Positions 44,500 to 54,034 are shown, counted from the stretch's first letter. The stretch: DNA of 64,000 bases from Streptomyces sp. NBC_01723 (GCF_036246005.1 NZ_CP109171.1:6436001-6500000), one strand, 5' to 3'. Notes: a model not told the origin generated them from the sequence alone. A program made the numbers and translations.

Positions 44500-45806
44500 C
44501 CCTGCCCACCAACCGGCACTGCCCGGACACCATCACGGCACTCGGCGAGGAAGCGGCCTACGCGACCGCTCACTTCGACATCGATGTCCACCTGCTGGTC
44601 CTCGACTCCTGCCCGCCCGAGGACCACGCCGCCCACGCAGAGGCGCTGCGGCGGCTGCCCGCGCACCCCCGGATCACGGCGCACCACCTCGACGAGGCCG
44701 CCCAGCGCGACTTCCTGGAGCGGGTCACGGCACGCTCCGGCAGCGCCAAGCCCGAGCTGCTCCTCGACCTGATGCTGCCCGACGGCCTGTCCTACGGCGC
44801 CTGCACCAACCGCGCCTTCCTGATCGCGGCGGCACTCGGCTGCGAGTCCGTGCACCGCAGGGACTCCGACAGCCGCTACCAGAGGGTGGACGGCCGCACC
44901 GTCTTCCCCGTCCACCACGAACTCCTCTCCCTCGGCAGGCCCGCCGCCGACGCCTTGCCCGGCGTCACCGAGTCCGACCTCGCCGACGGCCTGCTGGAAC
45001 GGCGGATCGCCATGGTGGGCAGCTCCTTCGTGGGCGAACTCTCCGTGGACATCGCGCGGATACGCGACGCCGACCCCGGCGTCTACCACGACGTGGTCTC
45101 CCTGTGGGCGCCCGAGGACTGGACCCCCGAGCAGAAACGGGAGCTGGTCGAGGAGTCCTTCGCCGGCGCCGGCACCGAACCCTTCACGACGGACCACTCG
45201 CTGCTCACGGTGGTCGACCCGATGCGGGTCGACATGTGCAACATCGCCTTCCACGGGGAGACGGTCAGCGAGCGCGTACCGCTGCCGCCCGCCCGCGACA
45301 CCATCGGCAGCGACTACTTCCTCATCCACCTGGTGCACGACGCCCGGCTGCCCGGCGTGCTGCACAACCGCAACATCGTCAACTACTACACCGGCGAACG
45401 ACGGACCGGCCCCGGCTTCCTCGCCTACCAGACCCGCTTCGCCAAGTTCCTGCTGTCGATGCTCTACTTCCACTTCGTCTACGACCGCATGGCCGAGGCG
45501 GGCGACACCCTCCTGGACGAGCACGGCCGGGCCCGCCCCGCCGCGGTCGCCGCCCTGGCCCGCGAGAGCACCGGTCTGGACACCGCGGAGAACGTTCGCA
45601 GACTCGACGCCCTCGACAGCGCCTACCGGCGCCTCGGCGGCGCGTACGCCGACTTCGCCGACCTGCTGGCCGGCCGGCGCGAGCGGCTCCTCGACGAGGC
45701 GCGCGGCGACATGGCCGACTTCGCCCTGCTGACCGAGGCGTGGCAGGGGCTGGTCGCCGCCGCCAAGGCCACGCCCCCGGTCCGGCCGCCGGTGGCGCCG
45801 CGGTGA
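44481..45806 (+). CDS. DUF6271-like protein, probable GT-A-fold glycosyltransferase
   Basis: 441 residues. It opens MRSICLTLPTNRHC and has a Rossmann-like start, HLLVLDSCPPEDH, then CTNRAFLIAAALGCESVHRRDSDSRYQ where Asp128-Ser-Asp130 looks like a metal-binding DxD. I believe it matches the uncharacterised DUF6271 family of Streptomyces gene clusters, but this needs a search. The C-terminal half is helical with YYTGERRTGPGFLAYQTRFAKFLLSMLYF. No signal peptide. ATG 44481 overlaps the dioxygenase end, and its own stop overlaps the decarboxylase start (GTGA). Function not established. Confidence 0.65.
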   Translation: MRSICLTLPTNRHCPDTITALGEEAAYATAHFDIDVHLLVLDSCPPEDHAAHAEALRRLPAHPRITAHHLDEAAQRDFLERVTARSGSAKPELLLDLMLPDGLSYGACTNRAFLIAAALGCESVHRRDSDSRYQRVDGRTVFPVHHELLSLGRPAADALPGVTESDLADGLLERRIAMVGSSFVGELSVDIARIRDADPGVYHDVVSLWAPEDWTPEQKRELVEESFAGAGTEPFTTDHSLLTVVDPMRVDMCNIAFHGETVSERVPLPPARDTIGSDYFLIHLVHDARLPGVLHNRNIVNYYTGERRTGPGFLAYQTRFAKFLLSMLYFHFVYDRMAEAGDTLLDEHGRARPAAVAALARESTGLDTAENVRRLDALDSAYRRLGGAYADFADLLAGRRERLLDEARGDMADFALLTEAWQGLVAAAKATPPVRPPVAPR

Positions 45807-47023
45807 GCGCGGTGACGGGCCCGGTGCCGGGCGCGGTCCTCGGCGAGCCCCTGGCCGCCGCCCTCGCCGCCGCCTCCGAGGACCGCATCGTCTACGACCT
45901 GGCCGGCATCGAGCAGCGGTACGACACCCTGCGCCGGGAACTGCCCGGCGTCGAGGTGCGGTTCGCGATGAAGGCCTGCCCGGTCGACGAGGTCCTCACC
46001 GCCCTGGCCCGACGCGGCGCCGGCGCCGACGCGGCCAGTCCCGGCGAGATCGAACAGGCGCTGCGCGCCGGGGTGCCGGCCGGGCGCGTGCACTACGGCA
46101 ACACCGTCAAGTCCGACCGGAACATCGCCGAGGCGTACCGGCTCGGCATCCGCACCTTCGCCACCGACAGCGTCCAGGACGTCGCCGCCGTCGCCCGCCA
46201 CGCCCCCGGCGCCCGCGTCTTCTGCCGGGTGGCGACCGGCGGGGCGGGCGCCGTGTGGGGACTCAGCAACAAGTTCGGCTGCTCGCCCGGCGACGCCGTC
46301 CACGTCATGGAGCGGGCCCGGGACGCCGGTCTGGTCCCGGCCGGCCTGTCCGTGCACGTCGGCTCCCAGCAGATGACCGGCGAGGCGTGGCACGCCGCCA
46401 TCGAGGACCTCGGCGAGGTGCTGCGCGCGCTGGACCGGGGCGGTATCCGCGTCGACCACGTCAACCTCGGCGGCGGGCTGCCCGCGCTCGGCTACCGCGA
46501 CCGGCGCGGCACCCCTCTCGACCCACCGCTGGACAAGATCTTCGCGGTGATCCGGGAGGGCACGGACGAACTCCGCCGGATCCACGGCGGACCGCTGGAC
46601 TTCGTCATCGAACCCGGCCGGCACCTCGTCGCCGACCACGGCGCGATCCGCGCCCACGTCGCCCGCCTCACCGAACGCCGGGACGCCGACGGCGAACGGC
46701 GGCACTGGCTCTACCTGAGCTGCGGCAAGTTCAACGGACTGTACGAGATGGACGCCCTCCAGTACCGGCTGGTGTTCCCGACCCACCCCGACGGGCCCAC
46801 CGTCCGGGCCGTCGTCGCCGGACCCACCTGCGACAGCGACGACGCCTACTCCCACGAGGACGCACTGGTGCCGGTACCCCGGGCACTCGCCTCGGGCGAT
46901 CCGGTCTGGGTGCTGTCCTCGGGCGCCTACGCGACCAGCTACACGACCCTGGGCTTCAACGGCTTCGCCCCGCTCCCGTACGCCTGGGCGGACCGCCCCG
47001 AGGGGACCGGCGCCGATGACTGA
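45803..47023 (+). CDS. Fold-III PLP-dependent decarboxylase (ornithine/diaminopimelate type)
   Basis: 406 residues. Alanine-racemase-like barrel with Schiff-base Lys57 (RFAMKACP), HVGSQQ near residue 185 and NLGGGLP. Phosphate- and substrate-binding Glu270 (IEPGRHLVADHG) and active-site Cys343 (GPTCDSDD) follow, with a C-terminal GAYATSYTTLGFNGFAPL. The GPTCDSDD motif is typical of ornithine/lysine rather than diaminopimelate decarboxylases. It would make a diamine or related amine for the pathway. GTG start overlaps the preceding stop, and its stop overlaps the GNAT start by eight bases. Confidence 0.85.
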   Translation: MSAVTGPVPGAVLGEPLAAALAAASEDRIVYDLAGIEQRYDTLRRELPGVEVRFAMKACPVDEVLTALARRGAGADAASPGEIEQALRAGVPAGRVHYGNTVKSDRNIAEAYRLGIRTFATDSVQDVAAVARHAPGARVFCRVATGGAGAVWGLSNKFGCSPGDAVHVMERARDAGLVPAGLSVHVGSQQMTGEAWHAAIEDLGEVLRALDRGGIRVDHVNLGGGLPALGYRDRRGTPLDPPLDKIFAVIREGTDELRRIHGGPLDFVIEPGRHLVADHGAIRAHVARLTERRDADGERRHWLYLSCGKFNGLYEMDALQYRLVFPTHPDGPTVRAVVAGPTCDSDDAYSHEDALVPVPRALASGDPVWVLSSGAYATSYTTLGFNGFAPLPYAWADRPEGTGADD

Positions 47024-47576
47024 CACCGTGCGCGTCCGGCCCCTCGCCGACCGGGACTGGGACGCCGTCGTTGCGCTGGAGCGGGACGCCTACACCGGCC
47101 TCGGGCTGTCGGAGGGCCGGGCGGCGCTGGAGTCCCGCGCGGCGGCCTCGCCGGACACCTGCTTCGTCGTGGACGTCGGCGCCCGCACCGCCGGATACGT
47201 GCTGGCCCTCCCTTACCCGCCGCACCGCTACCCGGACCTGACGCGGGCGGAGGAGGCCGCGACGGCCTTCCCGACCGGCAACCTCCACCTGCACGACATC
47301 GTCGTGGCGCCCGGCCTGCGCCGCAGAGGGCTGGCGCGGCACCTGCTGCACCACCTCACCGGCACCGCCCGGACGCGCGGGGACGAGCGGATCTCGCTGG
47401 TCGCCGTGGGCGGCACCGAGCGGTTCTGGTCGACGCGCGGCTTCGTGGCCGAGCCGGGGGTGGTGCCCGACGGCGCCTACGGCGGCGAGGCCGTCTACAT
47501 GTCCAAGCCGGTCCCGGCCCACCCGTCCCTGTCCCCGCCCCCGAGCCCGCCCCCGTTCCTGCGCGAAGTGAGCTGA
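47016..47576 (+). CDS. GNAT-family N-acetyltransferase
   Basis: 186 residues. Acetyl-CoA-binding motif A is LHDIVVAPGLRRRGLARHLLHHL; the N-terminus VRVRPLADRDWDAVVALERDAY and C-terminal WSTRGFV are also typical. A Pro/Ser-rich tail of 20 residues ends the protein. Encoded between a decarboxylase and an exporter, it most likely acylates the amine product for self-protection or as a biosynthetic step; this is inference. ATG 47016 lies within the decarboxylase end and its stop shares one base with the MFS start. Confidence 0.85.
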   Translation: MTDTVRVRPLADRDWDAVVALERDAYTGLGLSEGRAALESRAAASPDTCFVVDVGARTAGYVLALPYPPHRYPDLTRAEEAATAFPTGNLHLHDIVVAPGLRRRGLARHLLHHLTGTARTRGDERISLVAVGGTERFWSTRGFVAEPGVVPDGAYGGEAVYMSKPVPAHPSLSPPPSPPPFLREVS

Positions 47577-48805
47577 TGCGCGTGTCCCGTGTCCACGACC
47601 CCTTCCTGCGCGGCCAGTTGGCGATCGCCGCGCTGTTCCTTTCCCTCGGCTTCCAGTACGCCACCTGGGCCGCGCGGATCCCGGCGATCAAGTCCGACCT
47701 GGACCTGAGCGCCGCCGAGGTGGGGGTGCTCCTGATGGCCGCGGGGGTCGGCGCGGCGGTGTCGTTCCCGGTGGTGGCGTGGCTGATGCGGCGCATGGGC
47801 TCGCGGCGGCTCGGCCTGCTCTCCCAGCTCGGCCTCGCCCTCCTGCTGCTCGGCCTGGCGGCGGCCCCCAACTACCCGGTGGCCCTGCTGGTGATGTGCG
47901 CCGACGGCGTCCTCGTCGGCTGCCTGAACGTGGCCATGAACGCGCAGGGAGCCGCCCTGGAGGCACGGCACGAACGCAACACCATGGCGAAGCTGCACGC
48001 GACGTTCTCCGCCGGCTCGCTGCTCGCCGCGCTGCTCGCCTCGGGCATGACCGCCGCCACCGACGCGGTCGCCGCGCACTTCGGCGTGGCCGTCGTCCTC
48101 CTCGTCGCCCTGGGCGCGTCCGCGCGGACGGGGCTCCTCGACGACGAGGCACCGGCGGACGAGGCGGGCGAGGCGGCCCGTGCGGACGCGGCCGCCACCG
48201 CCGACGGGAAACCGGCCGGCCGCCGCTGGACCGTCCCCTCCAGCCTGACCCTGTGGATGTGCTGCGCCATGGTCTTCGGCACGGTCGCCGAGGGCGCCAT
48301 GAACGACTGGTCCGCCCTCTACCTCAAGGACGTCGCCGAGGCGTCGGCGGAACTCGCGCCCCTGGGCATCGCCGTGGTGTCCGGGATGATGGTCGTCGCC
48401 CGCCTCTTCGCCGACGGCTGGCGGGCCCGCTGGGGCGACGGCCGGGTCGTCCTCCTCGGCAGCGTGGTCGCCGCCGCCGGCCTCGCCCTCGCGCTGGTCA
48501 GCGGCGGCGTCGCACCGGCCCTCGCGGGCTTCGCCTGCATGGGCCTGGGCATCGCCGCCGTGACCCCCTGCGTCTACGCCGCCGCGGCCCGTCAGGGCTC
48601 GGACGCGCTCACCCTGGTCGCCGCCATGGGGACCACCGGACTGCTGGCCGGGCCGCCGCTCATCGGCTTCATCGCCGGTGCGAGCAGCCTGGCCTGGGGC
48701 ATGGGCGCCGTCGCCGCGTCCGCGGGCGCCGTCGCCCTGTGCAGCACCCGCATCCGCTGGACCCCGGCACCGGCCGTGCCGGACGAGGCCGCCACCCCCG
48801 CCTGA
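47576..48805 (+). CDS. Major facilitator superfamily transporter
   Basis: 409 residues, about twelve helices. First half: LGFQYATWAARIPAIKSDLDLSAAEVGVLLMAAGVGAA, with the loop MRRMGSRRLGL. A hydrophilic central loop of about 40 residues (EAPADEAGEAARADAA) follows, then a second half with AEGAMNDWSALYLKDV. It resembles FucP/YbjJ-like carriers. ATG 47576 overlaps the GNAT stop (TGATG). As the last gene of the arm it probably exports the product; alternatively it imports a sugar. Confidence 0.85.
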   Translation: MRVSRVHDPFLRGQLAIAALFLSLGFQYATWAARIPAIKSDLDLSAAEVGVLLMAAGVGAAVSFPVVAWLMRRMGSRRLGLLSQLGLALLLLGLAAAPNYPVALLVMCADGVLVGCLNVAMNAQGAALEARHERNTMAKLHATFSAGSLLAALLASGMTAATDAVAAHFGVAVVLLVALGASARTGLLDDEAPADEAGEAARADAAATADGKPAGRRWTVPSSLTLWMCCAMVFGTVAEGAMNDWSALYLKDVAEASAELAPLGIAVVSGMMVVARLFADGWRARWGDGRVVLLGSVVAAAGLALALVSGGVAPALAGFACMGLGIAAVTPCVYAAAARQGSDALTLVAAMGTTGLLAGPPLIGFIAGASSLAWGMGAVAASAGAVALCSTRIRWTPAPAVPDEAATPA

Positions 48806-48902
48806 CCCCGCCCGTGAACACCCCGGGCCGCGCGTACGTATGTCCTCACAACCGCCCGCGACCCGGGGAAGGCGGACGCGGGGACGACGTGAGGATCAGG
48901 CG

Positions 48903-49250
48903 ATGAACGAACGGGTCACACCGGCGCCGGCGATGCACGCACTGCCCGACGGGGAGGCCGAGGTCGCCCTCGTGCTGCGCCTGCCCTGGGAGGACGTGGC
49001 CCGGCTCGGCCAGGAGGCCGGGCGGCTGGCCGCGCAGATGCAGCGCCCGGTGACGCTGGACGAGGCGGTGAGCCACCGGCTGCGCTCCGCGCGGGCGGCG
49101 GCGACGCACGCCAGGCCGGCCGGCGAACAGCCGCCCGCGGTGGCCGCGTCGGCGGTCGGCACGGCACCCGCCTCGGTGTCGTCGCTGCCCGCGCGGCCCC
49201 CGGCCGAGCAGGCACGGCAGGCCATCGACCGGATCAACGGGACCGCGTAG
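48903..49250 (+). CDS. Small hypothetical protein
   Basis: 115 residues, soluble, Ala-rich. The N-terminal half VALVLRLPWEDVARLGQEAGRLAAQMQRPVTLDEAVSHRLR is predicted helical. The C-terminal half is a low-complexity Ala/Pro linker ending QARQAIDRINGTA. No family recognised. ATG 48903 has GAGGA about eight bases upstream. 97 bases after the MFS gene and convergent with the next gene, so it may or may not belong to the preceding operon. Confidence 0.65.
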   Translation: MNERVTPAPAMHALPDGEAEVALVLRLPWEDVARLGQEAGRLAAQMQRPVTLDEAVSHRLRSARAAATHARPAGEQPPAVAASAVGTAPASVSSLPARPPAEQARQAIDRINGTA

Positions 49251-49265
49251 CAGGCGCCACCGCAC

Positions 49266-50666
49266 TCAGCCGCGCTGCTCCTCCACCGCCCGCGAGGCCC
49301 TGCGGGCGGCCACCAGCACGGGGTCCCACACGGGGGAGAAGGGCGGCGCGTACCCCAGGTCGAGGGCCGTCATCCGGTCCACCGTCATCCCGGCCGTGAG
49401 GGCCACCGCGGCGATGTCGACCCGCTTGCCGGCGCCCTCGCGGCCGACGATCTGGACGCCGAGCAGCCGGCCGGTGCGCCGCTCGGCGAGCATCTTCACC
49501 GTCATGGGGGAGGAGTCCGGGTAGTAGCCCGCGCGGCTGGTCGACTCGATCGTGGCCGTCACGAACCGCAGCCCCGCCCGCAGGGCGTCCTTCTCGCGCA
49601 GCCCGGTGCGCGCGATCTCCAGGTCGCACACCTTGCTGACCGCCGTGCCGACCACGCCGGGGAAGGTGGCGTAACCGCCGCCCACGTTGGTGCCGATGAC
49701 CTGACCGTGCTTGTTGGCGTGCGTGCCCAGCGGGATGTGCCGCGACTGCCCGGAGACCAGGTCGAGCACCTCCACGCAGTCGCCGCCCGCCCAGATGTTC
49801 TCGTGCCCCCGCACCCGCATGCCGAGGTCGGTCAGCAGCCCGCCGTGCGCGCCGAGCGGCAGCCCGGCGGCCTCGGCCAGCGCGGTCTCGGGGCGTACGC
49901 CGATGCCGAGCACGACCACGTCCGCCGGGTACTCGGCGTCCTCGGTGGCCACCGCCCGGACCCGGCCGTCGTCTCCGGTGAGGACCTCGGTGACCTCGGC
50001 GCCGTTCACCATGGTGATGCCGAGGCCCTCCATGGCCTCGTGCACCATGCGGCCCATGTCCGGGTCCAGCGTCGACATCGGCTCCCGGCCGCGGTTGACG
50101 ACCGTCACCTCGTAGCCGCGGTTGATGAGCGCCTCGGCCATCTCCACGCCGATGTACCCGGCGCCGACGACCACCGCGCGGCGGCCGTGCGTGCGGGTGA
50201 GCGTGTCGAGCAGCGCCTGACCGTCGTCGAGGGTCTGCACCCCGTGCACGCCGGGCGCGTCGACGCCCGGCAGCTCCGGCCGGATCGGCCGCGCCCCGGT
50301 ACCGATCACGAGCTTGTCGTACGGCGTCCAGGACTCCGCCCCCGAATCGACGTCACGCGCGCGTACCCGCCCGCCGGCCACGTCGATCTCCGTGACCTCC
50401 GTGCGCATCCGCAGGTCGATGTCCCGGGCCCGGTGCTCCTCGGGCGTGCGGGCGATCAGCTGGTCCCGGCCGGCCACGTCGCCGCCGACCCAGTACGGGA
50501 TGCCGCACGCCGAGTACGAGCTGAAGTGGCCGCGCTCGAACGCCACGATCTCCAGTTCGTCCGGGCCCTTCAGCCGACGGGCCTGCGACGCCGCGGACAT
50601 CCCCGCGGCGTCACCGCCGATCACGACCAGTCGTTCTCTCGTACCGCCCGCGGCGCTCATGCTCAT
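49266..50666 (-). CDS. FAD-dependent pyridine nucleotide-disulfide oxidoreductase, CoA-disulfide-reductase-like
   Basis: 466 residues. FAD site VVIGGDAAGMSAASQARR, single redox Cys in SSYSACGIPYWVGG (the CoA-disulfide reductase / NADH oxidase pattern rather than a CxxxxC pair), NAD(P) site AVVVGAGYIGVEMAEAL and second FAD motif NIWAGGDCVEV. A C-terminal dimerisation domain is present. It probably reduces low-molecular-weight disulfides or persulfides, or oxygen. ATG 50666 has no Shine-Dalgarno, but TAGCGT six bases upstream suggests a leaderless message. Single-gene unit. Confidence 0.88.
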   Translation of the reverse strand: MSMSAAGGTRERLVVIGGDAAGMSAASQARRLKGPDELEIVAFERGHFSSYSACGIPYWVGGDVAGRDQLIARTPEEHRARDIDLRMRTEVTEIDVAGGRVRARDVDSGAESWTPYDKLVIGTGARPIRPELPGVDAPGVHGVQTLDDGQALLDTLTRTHGRRAVVVGAGYIGVEMAEALINRGYEVTVVNRGREPMSTLDPDMGRMVHEAMEGLGITMVNGAEVTEVLTGDDGRVRAVATEDAEYPADVVVLGIGVRPETALAEAAGLPLGAHGGLLTDLGMRVRGHENIWAGGDCVEVLDLVSGQSRHIPLGTHANKHGQVIGTNVGGGYATFPGVVGTAVSKVCDLEIARTGLREKDALRAGLRFVTATIESTSRAGYYPDSSPMTVKMLAERRTGRLLGVQIVGREGAGKRVDIAAVALTAGMTVDRMTALDLGYAPPFSPVWDPVLVAARRASRAVEEQRG

Positions 50667-50672
50667 GCGAAC

Positions 50673-50678
50673 ACGCTA
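50673..50678 (-). promoter_or_regulatory. -10 element of a probably leaderless transcript
   Basis: TAGCGT on the minus strand, six bases before ATG 50666 of the oxidoreductase gene. Confidence 0.4.
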
Positions 50679-50693
50679 CGCGGACCCGGCATT

Positions 50694-51653
50694 TCAGTCC
50701 CGCGCGCCGGGCTCCTCCGCGCGCGCCGCCGGTGACGGCGACTCGGCAGGTGCCGGCGTAGCCGCCGTGCGGCGCGGCAGCCTGGGCCGCACCACCCGCA
50801 GCCACACCAGCGCCAGCAGCGCCGCCACGAGGGCGAACGGCAGCACCGCGCCGAGGGCCACGGCCAGCCAGCGCAGCATCGTCACGAAGGCGTCCCATCC
50901 GCCGGCCAGCGCGTCCGTGAACCCGGGGTCGTCGTCCTCGGCGGCCTCGTCGGCCGGCGTCTCGGACAGGGAGAGGGTGATGGTGGCCAGGCTGGTGCGG
51001 TCCTTCAGGGACGCCTGCTGGGCCAGCAGCGCCTCCAGTTCGGTCTGCCGGGCACTCAGCTCGCCCTCCAGCGTCACCACGTCGCTCAGCTTCGTCGCCC
51101 GGTCCATCAGCTCCCGCACCCGGGCCACGCTGGCCTGTTGCGACTTGACCCGGCTCTTCACGTCGACGACCTGGTCGGTGACGTCCTCCGCCTTCGCGCC
51201 CCGGTGCAGCAGCTTCCCGGCGCCCTCCAGGCCGTCGAGGACGTCCTGGTAGGCGTCGACGGGCACGCGCAGCTCCAGCCGGGTGCGTTCCCGGCCGTCC
51301 TCGTCCCGGCTGGTGTCCTCGTCGCCCACGTAGCCGCCCGCGTTCTCGACGGTGGTGCGGGCCTCGTCCAGGGCCTTCGGCACGTCCTCGACCTGGACGG
51401 TCAGCGAGGCGGTGCGGATGACGTGGGTCGCGGCGGCCTTCGGCGGCACGGTCGCCTTGGCACCGGAGGCGTCGCCGCCCGCCGCGCCCGGCCGGTCGTC
51501 GGCCGCCGGGGGAGCGGCCTCCTTGGCCGCGCCGGCCGCGCTGTCCGCGCCGGAGTCACCGCCCCCGGAGCTGCATCCGGTCAGCGCGAGAGCCCCGGCC
51601 AGCAGGACGGCGGCCAGCGCCGGCAGCGGTCGTGGGAAGGATGATGTGCGCAC
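50694..51653 (-). CDS. DUF4349 membrane lipoprotein
   Basis: 319 residues. Lipoprotein signal with LTGC (Cys27) is followed by a Gly/Ala/Asp-rich linker and the DUF4349 domain: ATHVIRTASLTVQVEDVPKAL, ENAGGYV, LRVPVDAYQDVLDGL. A coiled-coil stretch follows (about residues 165-215) and one C-terminal membrane helix with a basic cytoplasmic tail. Such proteins are anchored at both ends on the outer face of the membrane; their role is unknown, and in Bacillus a relative influences the wall. GTG start at 51653 with a weak G-rich site upstream. Confidence 0.85.
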   Translation of the reverse strand: MRTSSFPRPLPALAAVLLAGALALTGCSSGGGDSGADSAAGAAKEAAPPAADDRPGAAGGDASGAKATVPPKAAATHVIRTASLTVQVEDVPKALDEARTTVENAGGYVGDEDTSRDEDGRERTRLELRVPVDAYQDVLDGLEGAGKLLHRGAKAEDVTDQVVDVKSRVKSQQASVARVRELMDRATKLSDVVTLEGELSARQTELEALLAQQASLKDRTSLATITLSLSETPADEAAEDDDPGFTDALAGGWDAFVTMLRWLAVALGAVLPFALVAALLALVWLRVVRPRLPRRTAATPAPAESPSPAARAEEPGARD

Positions 51654-51819
51654 AGGGGCCCCCGGGATCGTCGGTACGACTTGTCGTTCCTACGACGCGG
51701 GGAGCGGCCCGGAGGCCGGCGCGAAACGGTCCCGAACAGGTCACGGTCCGGACTCGCGGGGCCCGGACACGTGACCGGCCTGGCGGCGGCCCCGCCGGTG
51801 GGTCTGAGACGCTGGGGAC

Positions 51820-53298
51820 ATGTGCGCAAGCGAGACCCCCGCGGGCCGGGTTCCGGGGGACCCGGGACATGTCGTCGTCGTCGGAGCCGGCATCGCCGGA
51901 CTGGCCGCCGCCCACCGCCTGCTGGAGCGGGGCGCCCGGGTGACCGTGCTGGAGGCCGCCGACCGGGTCGGCGGCAAGCTGCTGCCCGGTGAGATCGCCG
52001 GCGTCCGCGTCGACCTCGGCGCCGAGTCGATGCTGGCCCGCCGCCCCGAGGCCGTCGGCCTGGCCCGCGCGGCCGGTCTCGCCGACCGCCTCCAGCCGCC
52101 GGCCACCGCGTCGGCCTCCCTGTGGACCCGCGGTGCGCTGCGCCCCATGCCCAAGGGCCACGTCATGGGCGTCCCCGGCACCGCCGCCGCCCTCGCCGGC
52201 GTCCTCTCCGAGGAGGGCCTGGCCCGCATCGAGCGCGACGCCGACCTGCCGCGCACCGAGGTGGGCGACGACGTCGCGGTGGGGGAGTACGTCGCCGCGC
52301 GCCTCGGCCGCGAGGTCGTCGACCGCCTCGTCGAGCCGCTGCTCGGCGGGGTCTACGCGGGCGACGCCTACCGCATCTCGCTGCGCTCCGCCGTGCCCCA
52401 GCTCTTCGAGGCGGCCCGCGACCACACCTCCCTCACCGAGGCGGTGCGCGCCCTCCAGGGACGGACGGCCACCTCCCCGGCCCGCGGCCCGGTGTTCATG
52501 GGCATCGAGGGCGGCATCGGCACCCTGCCCCTCGCCGTCGCCGAGTCGGTCCGCGCGCGCGGCGGCGAGATCGTCACCGGGGCACCCGTGACGGAGCTGC
52601 GCCGCACGGCTCCGAACGGCTGGCGGATCGTCGCCGGCGAGCGGGTGCTGCACGCCGGCGCGGTCGTCGTCGCCCTCCCCGCCCGCCCCGCCGCCGAGCT
52701 GCTGCGCGCCGAGGCGCCCGCGGCCGCCGCCGAGCTGTCCGCGGTGGAGTACGCCTCGATGGCCCTGATCACCCTCGCCTACCGCCGCTCCGACGCCGCC
52801 GCCCTGCCCGAGGGCAGCGGCTTCCTGGTGCCGCCGGTCGACGGGCACACCATCAAGGCGTCCACCTTCGCCTCACGCAAGTGGGGCTGGATCGCCGACG
52901 GCGACCCGGACCTGGTCGTCCTGCGCACCTCCGTCGGGCGGTACGGCGAGACGGAGATCCTCGGCCGCGACGACGCGGGCCTGGTCGCCGCCTCCCGGCA
53001 CGACCTCGGGGAGGCCACCGGGCTGACCGCCGAGCCCGTCGCCGCCCGGGTCACCCGCTGGCAGGACGGCCTGCCCCAGTACCCCGTGGGCCACCACGCG
53101 CGCGTGGCCCGCGTCCGCGGGCACGTCGCGAGGCTCCCCGGCCTCGCGGTGTGCGGGGCGGCCTACGACGGCGTCGGCATCCCGGCGAGCATCGCGAGCG
53201 CGTACGCGGCCGTGGACCAGATCCACGGGGACCCGCGCGGCGTGGACGAGCTGACCGCCCACCCGGTGCAGAGTCTGCACGGCGGAGCGGGAGAATAG
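51820..53298 (+). CDS. cgoX: Coproporphyrinogen III oxidase (HemY/CgoX type)
   Basis: 492 residues. FAD-binding oxidase: [19 protein letters not shown] at the N-terminus, ADRVGGKL, and the C-terminal FAD motif [23 protein letters not shown]. Monoderm HemY enzymes oxidise coproporphyrinogen III to coproporphyrin III, not protoporphyrinogen, and the partner ChdC gene immediately follows, which supports that route. Older annotations call it protoporphyrinogen oxidase (hemG). ATG 51820 has only GGGGA nearby. Four bases separate it from chdC, so the two form an operon. Confidence 0.9.
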   Translation: MCASETPAGRVPGDPGHVVVVGAGIAGLAAAHRLLERGARVTVLEAADRVGGKLLPGEIAGVRVDLGAESMLARRPEAVGLARAAGLADRLQPPATASASLWTRGALRPMPKGHVMGVPGTAAALAGVLSEEGLARIERDADLPRTEVGDDVAVGEYVAARLGREVVDRLVEPLLGGVYAGDAYRISLRSAVPQLFEAARDHTSLTEAVRALQGRTATSPARGPVFMGIEGGIGTLPLAVAESVRARGGEIVTGAPVTELRRTAPNGWRIVAGERVLHAGAVVVALPARPAAELLRAEAPAAAAELSAVEYASMALITLAYRRSDAAALPEGSGFLVPPVDGHTIKASTFASRKWGWIADGDPDLVVLRTSVGRYGETEILGRDDAGLVAASRHDLGEATGLTAEPVAARVTRWQDGLPQYPVGHHARVARVRGHVARLPGLAVCGAAYDGVGIPASIASAYAAVDQIHGDPRGVDELTAHPVQSLHGGAGE

Positions 53299-53302
53299 GG
53301 GC

Positions 53303-54034
53303 ATGAGTGACGACGCCTCCACCGCTGCCGCCGGCCGGATCCCCAACAAGGGCAAGCTGGCCAAGGACCTCAACGAGGTCATCCGCTACACCCTCTGGTC
53401 CGTCTTCAAGCTCAAGGACACGCTCCCCGAGGACCGCGCCGGGTACGCCGACGAGGTCCAGGAGCTGTTCGACCAGCTCGCCGCCAAGGACGTGACGGTC
53501 CGCGGCACGTACGACCTGTCCGGTCTGCGCGCCGACGCCGACCTCATGATCTGGTGGCACGCGGAGACCGCCGACCAGCTCCAGGAGGCGTACAACCTCT
53601 TCCGCCGCACGAAGCTGGGCCGCGCGCTGGAGCCGGTCTGGTCGAACATGGCGCTGCACCGCCCCGCCGAGTTCAACCGTGCGCACATCCCGGCCTTCCT
53701 GGCCGACGAGACGCCCCGCGACTACATCAGCGTCTACCCGTTCGTGCGCTCCTACGACTGGTACCTGCTGCCCGACGAGGACCGCCGCCGCATGCTCGCC
53801 GACCACGGCAAGATGGCCCGCGGCTACCCGGACGTGCGCGCCAACACGGTCGCCTCCTTCTCGCTCGGCGACTACGAGTGGATCCTCGCCTTCGAGGCCG
53901 ACGAACTGCACCGCATCGTCGACCTCATGCGCCACCTGCGCGCCTCCGAGGCCCGCATGCACGTCCGCGAGGAGGTCCCCTTCTACACCGGGCGCCGCAA
54001 GGACGTCGCGGAGCTGGTGGCCGGGCTGGCCTGA
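53303..54034 (+). CDS. chdC: Coproheme decarboxylase ChdC (HemQ, chlorite-dismutase fold)
   Basis: 243 residues. Last enzyme of the coproporphyrin-dependent pathway, turning coproheme into heme b with peroxide. Conserved features are TLWSVFKL, the [16 protein letters not shown] stretch carrying the reactive Tyr, and the proximal-His region [24 protein letters not shown] 53303 follows cgoX by four bases, with AGGGG upstream. It ends TGATCA head to head with the stop of the minus-strand peptidase gene, with no base between. Confidence 0.93.
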   Translation: MSDDASTAAAGRIPNKGKLAKDLNEVIRYTLWSVFKLKDTLPEDRAGYADEVQELFDQLAAKDVTVRGTYDLSGLRADADLMIWWHAETADQLQEAYNLFRRTKLGRALEPVWSNMALHRPAEFNRAHIPAFLADETPRDYISVYPFVRSYDWYLLPDEDRRRMLADHGKMARGYPDVRANTVASFSLGDYEWILAFEADELHRIVDLMRHLRASEARMHVREEVPFYTGRRKDVAELVAGLA

